Source: IMCC26077 sp044344975 (GTDB taxonomy: Bacteria > Actinomycetota > Actinomycetes > Nanopelagicales > Nanopelagicaceae). From it: a DNA stretch of 5,101 bases. The stretch spans positions 1 through 5,101 of the forward strand of contig JBIJBY010000093.1 in the NCBI GenBank assembly GCA_044344975.1, read 5' to 3'. The notes under the pieces are model-generated. The model did not search any database, was not told where the DNA came from, and saw only the letters and a list, made by a program, of their open reading frames with translations. Of this stretch, positions 1 to 5,101 are shown in pieces. The translations under genes were made by a program, and so were the position numbers. Every line of letters starts with the position of its first letter. Position 1 is the first letter of the stretch.

Positions 1-753
1 AAGTGATGCTAGACCTAATCCGAGCCACTCACCGGTAATCTTAAAGGCGGTATTGGCTATTCGATCACCATCATGGGCTGCTGCCGCAACATGCTTGCCA
101 GTGAGACCTGCGAAAGTGCCATCACCATAAGTAAGAAGTTCAAAAGCGCGCTCCGGCGCAGCTGCAATCGCTTCTTCAACATGGCGCATCAGCGCAGGGC
201 CTGCGCAATATTGCTCGAAACATCCGCGCGCACCACAACCACAGAGCGGTCCGTTGACATTAAGGCGCATATGGCCAAACTCTGCAGCAGTTCCATGGGC
301 GCCGCGAAAAAGTTCACCATTGGTGATTACTCCACCGCCTAAACCAGTTCCAAGGATGAGAAAAATCATGTTTCGAGAATCTCGTCCGGCGCCATATCTA
401 TACTCGCCCCAACAAGCAGCGTTGGCATCATTTTCAACAATTACTCGAGCGCCGACCAGCGGCTCTAACTCTTCGGCAAGATTGACGCCCGTCCATCCAG
501 CAATATTGGTGGCGGCGAGCATTCGCTCGCGATCTGCAGAGACAAACCCGGCTGCAGAGAGACCAATATGTGAAATCTTTTCGCGGGTATCTTCTTGGAG
601 TTGATGAACAAGCTCTGCAACAAGCGCGGTCAGCGCTCGACCACCTTCGCGGGGGGTTTCTCTGCGAAGTCGGGCAATCACTCGCCCATCATCATCTACG
701 ACGCCACCGAGCAGTTTCGTTCCACCGACATCGATTCCGATTGCCAGGGCCAT
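1..753 (-). CDS. glk: ROK-family glucokinase (3' end cut by window edge)
   Basis: Cytoplasmic sugar kinase, most likely ATP-dependent glucose phosphorylation to glucose-6-phosphate. My reading of the minus strand gives an open frame of 251 codons with no stop before base 1. Visible motifs: N-terminal phosphate loop DVGGTK (residues 8-13); sugar-binding and catalytic VENDANAA (106-113), with D109 as the expected catalytic base; second glycine loop LGTGLGGG (134-141); then the ROK signature GTAAEFGH with E158 and H161, followed by CGCGARGCFEQY (171-182). H161, C171, C173 and C178 are the expected zinc ligands. All key residues are present. ROK glucokinases are usually about 310-320 residues, so roughly 60 are missing off the left edge. 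The ATG at 753 is the only possible start, because an in-frame TAG lies six codons upstream (769-771) with no GTG or TTG between. The ribosome site is weak (GAAAG, about 7 nt upstream). The gene sits 50 bp behind the SRPBCC gene on the same strand, probably in one transcript. Sugar specificity (glucose, mannose or N-acetylglucosamine) cannot be fixed by reading alone. Confidence 0.93.
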   Translation of the reverse strand, partial: MALAIGIDVGGTKLLGGVVDDDGRVIARLRRETPREGGRALTALVAELVHQLQEDTREKISHIGLSAAGFVSADRERMLAATNIAGWTGVNLAEELEPLVGARVIVENDANAACWGEYRYGAGRDSRNMIFLILGTGLGGGVITNGELFRGAHGTAAEFGHMRLNVNGPLCGCGARGCFEQYCAGPALMRHVEEAIAAAPERAFELLTYGDGTFAGLTGKHVAAAAHDGDRIANTAFKITGEWLGLGLASL

Positions 754-803
754 TAGCGCGCTTTCAACCTATCCTCACTCGTTCAAGTTACTTATCTATC
801 CCA

Positions 804-1232
804 CTAGCCCTCTATCTGTGTTTTCAACTCCTTGAGGGTTTGATCAACAACTGCCTTCTCAGCTTTTTGTCGCATCATCTCGGGCACAGGCATCGATAAC
901 GCAACTGTCAGCGAGTAGCTGACTTCAGTTTCATCTCCGATACTTTTTAGCTCTTGATGACCATCCATTTCAGTCAATAAATCGGCGCTCTCTAAAGAGA
1001 AAGAGAGAGCTGAAGGAAAGGCGCTCCAATCAAAAATTAAGGTTGCCTGGTCCCGAAGCGCCCCGGAGACCAGTGACATTTCGACCTTGGTTGGCCGGAT
1101 TTCTCCACCCTCAAGGATTTTCACGGCCTTCATGGCGCTTGACCAAGTTGGATAGGCGCCGACCGATGCAATGGCTTCTGCAACTTGATCTATTGGGGCT
1201 TCGATAATGATGGTGGAACGGGTTTGACTCAT
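804..1232 (-). CDS. SRPBCC (START/polyketide cyclase-like) family protein
   Basis: Small 142-residue protein of the SRPBCC helix-grip superfamily, similar in length and style to mycobacterial Rv2185c (TB16.3). The N-terminus shows the typical pattern of a first strand rich in I/V (STIIIEAPIDQVAEAIASV), then the alpha-helix pair and the YPTWSSAM segment (27-34), which matches the Y-P-x-W signature of this family. The centre alternates beta strands, and the C-terminus (about 109-142) is a long amphipathic helix with SMPVPEMMRQKAEKAVVDQT. Such proteins enclose a hydrophobic cavity that can bind lipids or polyketides, but the ligand and any enzymatic role of this branch are unknown. There is no signal peptide or membrane segment. 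The start is firm: a TAG lies in frame four codons before the ATG. GAAGGG about 12 nt upstream is a modest ribosome site. The gene is divergent from the acyl-CoA synthetase, a pairing also seen in other actinobacteria, which hints at a lipid-related job. Confidence 0.85.
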   Translation of the reverse strand: MSQTRSTIIIEAPIDQVAEAIASVGAYPTWSSAMKAVKILEGGEIRPTKVEMSLVSGALRDQATLIFDWSAFPSALSFSLESADLLTEMDGHQELKSIGDETEVSYSLTVALSMPVPEMMRQKAEKAVVDQTLKELKTQIEG

Positions 1233-1293
1233 AACGCAAGGCTACCCTTCTCAGCGGGCCAATGCCTGCGCTAACGTCTACCCTGCTACCCAA

Positions 1294-1314
1294 GGTTGGC
1301 TAATCCGGCTAACC
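1294..1314. repeat. 21-bp imperfect inverted repeat, possible operator
   Basis: The arms GGTTGGC and GCTAACC with their neighbours pair over seven to eight positions (two of them G-T) around a short AT/CC centre. The same stretch contains a tandem direct repeat, GGCTAA at 1298-1303 and again at 1307-1312. It lies 34 bp before the fadD start in the divergent intergenic region, a usual place for a repressor site. The protein that would bind it is unknown, and chance is a real alternative at this length. Confidence 0.35.
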
Positions 1315-1335
1315 GAAGAAGCCAGTGTCGCCACT

Positions 1336-1341
1336 AAGGAG
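1336..1341 (+). promoter_or_regulatory. ribosome binding site of fadD (AAGGAG)
   Basis: AAGGAG lies six bases before the ATG at 1348. It is the strongest Shine-Dalgarno match in the window and fixes the start of the acyl-CoA synthetase. None of the other genes has a comparable site. Confidence 0.85.
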
Positions 1342-1347
1342 CGCGCA

Positions 1348-3135
1348 ATGAAAGAGGTCTCAGTACCTGCCCTTGTCCCCCCTGCCACTGAGGGAAACCT
1401 CACCGATCTCATCATCAACCGGGCGCATTTTGAACCCGAGCGAACGATGCTCTCTCGTCCCGTTGGAGAGGGGTGGCAAGCAGTAAGCGCTCGGACTCTT
1501 GAAGCAGAAGTGCGCGCAGTTGCAAAAGGATTGATAGCTGCTGGTATCAAGAGCGGAGATCGAGTTGGCCTGCTCTCACGTACGCGTTACGAGTGGACCA
1601 TCATGGATTTCGCTATTTGGTTCGCAGGCGGTGTAGTAGTTCCCGTCTATGAAACTTCATCTGCAGAGCAGATTGAATGGATCTTGGAGGATTCAGGTGC
1701 GGTGGCAATCGTTGTTGAGACTCCGGCTCATGCCGCATTGGTTGAAACCGTTCGGACTAAAAATCTTCGCAATATTTTTATCATCACAGATGATGCACTC
1801 TCTCAATTAGCGCATAACGGAACTGGTATCTCCGATGATCAAGTAACCGAGCGCCGAAATTCACTTCGCCCAGAGACTCTCGCTACCCTCATCTACACAT
1901 CCGGTACTACTGGTAAACCAAAAGGCGTTCAACTAACTCACGCAAACTTCCTCTCTGAGTGTGGAAATGTCGTTGAAGGTGCCTCTGATCTCTTCTTGCG
2001 ACCGAACGGTTCGACCCTTCTCTTTCTCCCACTTGCCCACGTCTTTGGTCGAATGATTGAAATTGGTGCGATTCGTGCCGGTCTACATCTTGCCCATTGC
2101 AGCGACCCGGTCGGTCGATTGATGGCTGACCTTGCTAGCTTCAAACCAAACTTTGTCCTCTCTGTCCCTCGCATTTTCGAGAAGATTTATAACGGGGCCG
2201 AAGCGAAAGCAGATGCCGCTGGCAAGGGAAAGATTTTCCGAAAAGCAGCGAATGTCGCAATCTCATATAGCGAGGGCATGCAAAATGGCCACATCTCCCC
2301 CGGTCTTCGAGTTCAACATGCGCTCTTCGACAAGCTTGTCTACAGCAAGATTCGCCACATCATGGGTGGCAACGTTGATGCCGCTATCTCAGGTGGCGCA
2401 CCGCTAGGAGAACGTCTTGGCCACTTCTTCCGAGGTGCAGGTGTGCGCGTACTAGAAGGATATGGACTGACCGAGACAACAGCTGGCGCTACGCTCAATC
2501 TCACCTCCTCAGTCCGTATTGGCTCTGTAGGACGTCCGATACCTGGCACAACTATCAAAATCGATGAAGATGGCGAGGTTTTGATCAAAGGCCCAATTGT
2601 CATGAATGGCTATTGGCAAAACGATGCCGCAAATCGCGAAGTATTCACCTCGGATGGATATTTCCGTTCTGGAGATCTCGGTCGACTCGACGAGAATGGC
2701 TTCCTTTACATCATTGGTCGAAAGAAAGAATTGATCGTCACTTCGGGTGGCAAGAATGTTGCTCCAGCAGTTCTAGAAGATCGACTTCGATCTCATCCAC
2801 TTGTGAGCCAGTGCATGGTCGTCGGCGACAATAAACCGTACATCGCAGCGCTAGTCACAATCGATCAAGATGCTGTGAAAGTTTGGGCTGCTGCCAACAA
2901 TAAGGGTGGAGCTGATATCTCCGATCTTGCTAAAGATTCTGCGCTCATTGCTGTGGTGCAAACGGCGGTTGATGAGGCGAACAAGGCGGTAAGCAAAGCA
3001 GAATCAATTCGCAAATTCACAATTCTGCCTGTCGACTTCACTATCGCTGGTGGCCACTTGACTGCAAAACTTTCGGTGAAAAGACATGTCGTAGCCAAAG
3101 AATTTGCAGTAGAGATTGAAAAACTCTACGAGTGA
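1348..3135 (+). CDS. fadD: long-chain fatty-acid--CoA ligase, FadD15-like (AMP-binding)
   Basis: Activates fatty acids to acyl-CoA through an acyl-adenylate, supplying lipid synthesis or beta-oxidation; expected in the cytoplasm or loosely on the membrane. The 595 residues match the usual length of FadD15-type enzymes (about 600). Adenylating-enzyme motifs appear in order: A3 phosphate loop YTSGTTGKPKG (183-193), A4 LPLAHVFGR (227-235), the ISGGAPLG stretch (347-354), A5 GYGLTET (371-377), A7 SGDLG (441-445), and the hinge A8 GRKKELIVTSGGKNVAP (457-473). The C-terminal A10 segment reads LTAKLSVKR (571-579). The lysine usually expected at the sixth position of this motif (LTPTLK-type) appears as S576, with K574 two residues earlier; this may be a clade variant. 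A perfect ribosome site supports the ATG. The last 20 bases overlap the histidine kinase, which makes fadD the head of a three-gene unit. The genomic position next to a PimB gene matches mycobacterial fadD15. Chain-length preference cannot be read from sequence. Confidence 0.95.
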   Translation: MKEVSVPALVPPATEGNLTDLIINRAHFEPERTMLSRPVGEGWQAVSARTLEAEVRAVAKGLIAAGIKSGDRVGLLSRTRYEWTIMDFAIWFAGGVVVPVYETSSAEQIEWILEDSGAVAIVVETPAHAALVETVRTKNLRNIFIITDDALSQLAHNGTGISDDQVTERRNSLRPETLATLIYTSGTTGKPKGVQLTHANFLSECGNVVEGASDLFLRPNGSTLLFLPLAHVFGRMIEIGAIRAGLHLAHCSDPVGRLMADLASFKPNFVLSVPRIFEKIYNGAEAKADAAGKGKIFRKAANVAISYSEGMQNGHISPGLRVQHALFDKLVYSKIRHIMGGNVDAAISGGAPLGERLGHFFRGAGVRVLEGYGLTETTAGATLNLTSSVRIGSVGRPIPGTTIKIDEDGEVLIKGPIVMNGYWQNDAANREVFTSDGYFRSGDLGRLDENGFLYIIGRKKELIVTSGGKNVAPAVLEDRLRSHPLVSQCMVVGDNKPYIAALVTIDQDAVKVWAAANNKGGADISDLAKDSALIAVVQTAVDEANKAVSKAESIRKFTILPVDFTIAGGHLTAKLSVKRHVVAKEFAVEIEKLYE

Positions 3136-3733
3136 GAGTGTTGAGCGCTTAAAAATCGCTCGGGACTTACACGACACGCTCGCGCAAGAGATTGCTGCAG
3201 TTGGATTTACCTGTGATGAGGCTATTGCCCTATCGCCAATGGGCTCATCACGAAATTCTTTAGTAGAGATACGGGCCAGAATCTCACTACTGAGTACGAT
3301 TTTGCGCGATGAGATTGCTCTCCTGCGTGACGATCGACGAAACCTTGCACAGCTGCTCCACGATTTCGTCACAGAAATCTCGGCAACTTCCGCGATAACA
3401 ATGAAGGTCCATAACCTCAATTATTTTGAGAAAACTACCTTTGCCGCCAACAGTACGATTGAAATCTTTAGAGCTGTGCGAGAGATTCTTAGCAACATCG
3501 TTCTTCATTCTGGCGCTACCGCCATCACAATCTCAGCCTTTCTCCACGAGAATACATATGAGCTCTCGATTATTGATGATGGTGATGAATTCGATTTTTC
3601 TCAAATCGCCCACCAACGCCCACACCATTTCGGTTCACTCGGTATTCGCGAACGACTTGAATCAATCGGTAGCACGCTTCAATACTCTCGAAGTGAAACT
3701 TCAAACATCTTGCAGATCAAGCTAACTCCATGA
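3116..3733 (+). CDS. minimal cytoplasmic sensor-less histidine kinase (HisKA_3 / HATPase)
   Basis: NarL-type two-component kinase of only 205 residues; family members normally have 350-600 residues with a sensor or membrane part. The dimerisation/phospho-acceptor helix begins at once: RLKIARDLHDTLAQEI (11-26), with H19 as the phosphorylation site and HDxxxQ (19-24), which in HisKA_3 kinases also supports phosphatase activity on the regulator. The ATPase domain shows an N-box, REILSNIVLHSG (122-133, N127), a D-box DDGDEF (154-159) and a G-box FGSLGIRERL (172-181). The D-box normally reads D-x-G-x-G, but E158 stands at the second glycine, and the closing GxGT is absent. No transmembrane, PAS, GAF or HAMP region is visible. 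The start is TTG at 3116: an in-frame TAG at 3110-3112 blocks extension, and no other start codon precedes the H-box. Its own ribosome site is poor, so translation probably depends on coupling to fadD, which it overlaps by 20 bp. The adjacent regulator is the expected partner. Confidence 0.88.
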   Translation: MKNSTSESVERLKIARDLHDTLAQEIAAVGFTCDEAIALSPMGSSRNSLVEIRARISLLSTILRDEIALLRDDRRNLAQLLHDFVTEISATSAITMKVHNLNYFEKTTFAANSTIEIFRAVREILSNIVLHSGATAITISAFLHENTYELSIIDDGDEFDFSQIAHQRPHHFGSLGIRERLESIGSTLQYSRSETSNILQIKLTP

Positions 3734-4374
3734 GCAAACCCGAACAAGGGCGAGATCTCAATCTCTTGATCATTGAAGATCACCCAATCGTACGTCAGGG
3801 GCTAATTCGCGCCCTCGAGGTAAATGGGTATCGTCAGATTCACGAGGCAGGTAGCTGTGACGAAGGGCGTGGCCAGCTAGCGAGAATTAATCCTGATATT
3901 TTGATTACCGATCTTCATCTTCCCGATGGATTAAGTTTTGAATTAATCCGATGGGCGCGCCAGATAAAACCTACACTGGCAATCATCATCCTAACTGTTG
4001 AAAGTAATTCGAATTTTCTCGTCGCCGCTGCCGAATCGGGTGCAAATGCTCTCATTCATAAATCTGCACCAATATCTCAACTCATAAAAGCAATTGAACT
4101 CGCACTGAAAGCGCCGAAGAGTTTTACCGCAGATGGACTTGGTGAGGCAATTAAGCAGGAGCGCGAGAAGCCAAAGCTCACACCGCGTGAATTAGAAATA
4201 CTCGAAAGATTGATAACCGGAGATGAATTGCAAGTAATCAGTAAACATTTATTTATAACGCTTCCAACGGTGAAAACTCATTTAGCATCAATCTATCGAA
4301 AACTAGGCTGTGATAACCGGACCACGGCAGTTACGCGCGCACTTACCTTGGGCTTAGTGCAAATCAAGAAGTGA
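3730..4374 (+). CDS. LuxR/NarL-family response regulator
   Basis: DNA-binding transcription regulator, 214 residues, the standard length for the family. Receiver domain, residues about 11-125: acidic pair E16-D17, phospho-acceptor D61 in ITDLHLPDG (59-67), switch threonine T89 (ILTV) and conserved K111 (IHKSAP). All are present, so it should be phosphorylatable. After a linker of about 20 residues comes the LuxR/GerE helix-turn-helix (about 150-205): LTPRELEILERL, then the recognition region TLPTVKTHLASIYRKLG (177-193). Its ATG overlaps the kinase stop in an ATGA (3730-3733), the classic arrangement for translational coupling, and it has no ribosome site of its own. It is almost certainly the partner of the histidine kinase upstream. 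Target genes are not identifiable here; fadD itself is one possibility because the operon could autoregulate. The 3' end overlaps the convergent glycosyltransferase gene by 21 bp. Confidence 0.95.
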   Translation: MSKPEQGRDLNLLIIEDHPIVRQGLIRALEVNGYRQIHEAGSCDEGRGQLARINPDILITDLHLPDGLSFELIRWARQIKPTLAIIILTVESNSNFLVAAAESGANALIHKSAPISQLIKAIELALKAPKSFTADGLGEAIKQEREKPKLTPRELEILERLITGDELQVISKHLFITLPTVKTHLASIYRKLGCDNRTTAVTRALTLGLVQIKK

Positions 4375-5101
4375 ACGAAAACGCTTACCAATGATTTCCC
4401 AACTCCACTCACGCTCCATCCACTCTCTACCGCGCTGACCCATCTGCGCTGTTGTAGCGTTGTTGTCGAGTAGTTCCCGCAAAGCGTGAGTGATTTCATC
4501 GCGGTTGCGACCATTAACTATTCGTCCAGTAACTCCCTGCTGAACAGCATCAGGAGCTCCGCCTGAATTACCAGCCAGCACAGCTACACCGGCTGCACTT
4601 GCCTCAAGATAAACGATGCCAAGTCCTTCCACTTCTAAGCCACCGAATCGATCTCGGGCTGGAGAAGCGAAGATATCGGCCATCCGAAGGTGATCTGGAA
4701 GTTCGTGATAAGGAACTCGACCGAGGAATTTCACTGAATCATCTAGATTTAGCGCAGATACCTTTTTGCGAAGCGAGCGCTCATAATTTCCTGTGCCAAC
4801 AATTAGCAAATATGCATCTGGGTTCGTTTCGCGCAAAACCACCATCGCTTCGATTAATACATCTTGACCTTTTCGTTGAACAATTCTTCCAATGCAGAGA
4901 ATTACCTTCTTCTCCGCTAATTGATATCGATCAATTAAATACGCTGGTTTTTTTCCAGGAGAGAAGTGATGAATATCTACGCCAGGTGGTAATGAAATTA
5001 ACTTCGTCACATCCGACGGATTGATTGCTTTGCTAATTTGACCTTTTGTAAAATCACCAAGATAAGTCATAAAATCGACATCCTTCGCAACTTTTCGCAG
5101 C
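4354..5101 (-). CDS. pimB: PimB-like GDP-mannose-dependent GT4 mannosyltransferase (5' end cut by window edge)
   Basis: C-terminal part of a GT-B glycosyltransferase, family GT4. The frame stays open to the right edge, so the ATG at 5070 is internal: the preceding codons read LRKVAKDVDF, which joins smoothly to MTYLGDFTK as in PimB proteins. About 248 residues are visible, and the acceptor-binding N-terminal domain (roughly 130-150 residues) lies outside. Numbering from that internal Met, the donor-binding motif GRIVQRKGQD (61-70) carries R62 and K67, the pair that holds the nucleotide-sugar phosphates. EGLGIVYLE (148-156) is the E(x7)E motif of retaining GT4 enzymes, followed by GNSGGAPDAV (167-176). 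The stretch around EVEGLGIVYLEASA closely resembles actinobacterial PimB, which adds the second mannose to phosphatidylinositol monomannoside on the cytoplasmic face of the membrane. Location beside the FadD15-like gene agrees with mycobacterial synteny. Another GT4 mannosyltransferase or a lipoglycan glucosyltransferase is the main alternative. It is convergent with, and overlaps by 21 bp, the response regulator. Confidence 0.88.
   Translation of the reverse strand, partial: LRKVAKDVDFMTYLGDFTKGQISKAINPSDVTKLISLPPGVDIHHFSPGKKPAYLIDRYQLAEKKVILCIGRIVQRKGQDVLIEAMVVLRETNPDAYLLIVGTGNYERSLRKKVSALNLDDSVKFLGRVPYHELPDHLRMADIFASPARDRFGGLEVEGLGIVYLEASAAGVAVLAGNSGGAPDAVQQGVTGRIVNGRNRDEITHALRELLDNNATTAQMGQRGREWMEREWSWEIIGKRFRSLLDLH

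Larger units (their letters stand above)
1233..1347. promoter_or_regulatory. divergent intergenic region, likely promoters for both flanking genes
   Basis: This 115-bp gap separates the starts of the SRPBCC gene (leftward) and fadD (rightward), so it should hold promoters for both. I see no convincing -35/-10 pair. TAACGT (1272-1277) and TACCCT (1279-1284) fit the loose actinobacterial -10 pattern TANNNT for the rightward gene but have no clear -35. The region also holds three copies of CTACCC (1242-1247, 1278-1283, 1286-1291) and the inverted repeat listed separately. The promoter role is inferred from position. Confidence 0.5.

Noticed and set aside
754..803. Possible terminator between the SRPBCC and ROK genes
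   Set aside because: The 50-bp gap shows no stable hairpin or T-run; co-transcription is more likely.
73..899. Three plus-strand ORFs of 89-116 residues
   Set aside because: They lie antisense to the ROK kinase, whose minus-strand frame carries all family motifs, and the last runs into the end of the SRPBCC gene. Their translations have no recognisable domain, so they are shadows.
987..1010. Inverted repeat GCTCTCT / AGAGAGC with a 10-nt purine-rich loop
   Set aside because: It lies in the middle of the SRPBCC coding region, in a run of Leu, Ser, Phe and Glu codons (LSFSLES) that explains the low complexity. It has no T-run to act as a terminator.
1111..1550. Two minus-strand ORFs (60 and 90 residues) across the SRPBCC-fadD divergent region
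   Set aside because: One is out of frame within the SRPBCC gene and the other is antisense to the well-supported start of fadD. Neither has a ribosome site or a domain-like sequence.
1938..3508. Several short ORFs inside fadD and the kinase on both strands
   Set aside because: They are overlapped by genes with full motif sets and show arginine/serine-rich or proline-rich translations typical of out-of-frame reading.
3116..4374. Two-component pair as a recently acquired island
   Set aside because: GC in sampled lines falls gradually from the ROK gene to pimB, and the pair is not distinct from pimB. There are no flanking repeats, tRNA or mobile-element genes, and the pair is tightly overlapped with its neighbours.
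4293..5024. ORFs opposite or out of frame with pimB (73 residues -, 141 residues +)
   Set aside because: The GT4 frame has clear donor-site motifs throughout this stretch; the alternatives have no domain features.

Overview
The window looks like the chromosome of a free-living actinobacterium with moderate GC. Composition is nearer 45-55% GC than the roughly 65-70% of Streptomyces or Mycobacterium, judged by counting a few lines by eye. The gene set is actinobacterial: a ROK glucokinase with the CGCG..GC.EQY zinc motif, a small SRPBCC protein like mycobacterial Rv2185c, a FadD15-like acyl-CoA synthetase and a PimB-like mannosyltransferase. The order SRPBCC(-) / fadD15(+) / pimB(-) is, from memory, the Rv2185c-Rv2187-Rv2188c order of Mycobacterium, with a ROK glucokinase nearby as in Streptomyces. 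Compact spacing, overlapping genes and moderate GC would suit a streamlined aquatic actinobacterium such as Nanopelagicales (acI), but that is inference and no marker gene is present.

Layout, left to right. 1-753 (-): ROK glucokinase, its 3' end cut by the window edge. 804-1232 (-): 142-residue SRPBCC protein, 50 bp upstream of the kinase on the same strand and probably co-transcribed with it. 1233-1347: the only sizeable intergenic region (115 bp), between divergent genes, with a 21-bp imperfect inverted repeat that also contains a tandem GGCTAA. 1348-3135 (+): FadD15-like long-chain acyl-CoA synthetase. 3116-3733 (+): a 205-residue histidine kinase starting at TTG inside the end of fadD. 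3730-4374 (+): LuxR/NarL response regulator, starting in an ATGA overlap with the kinase. 4354-5101 (-): PimB-like GT4 glycosyltransferase, running convergently into the regulator by 21 bp and with its N-terminal half beyond the right edge.

How they may work together. The flanking genes make or use building blocks for envelope lipids: acyl-CoA from FadD, mannosylation of phosphatidylinositol by PimB, hexose-6-phosphate from the ROK kinase. Between fadD and pimB lies a complete but minimal two-component pair. The kinase has no sensor domain and no membrane segment, begins almost directly at its phospho-acceptor histidine, and is physically coupled to fadD. The fadD-kinase-regulator unit is the most unusual part of the window: a soluble kinase that must take its signal from a partner or metabolite and is made together with an acyl-CoA synthetase. 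No RNA genes, mobile elements, CRISPR arrays or clear terminators were seen.
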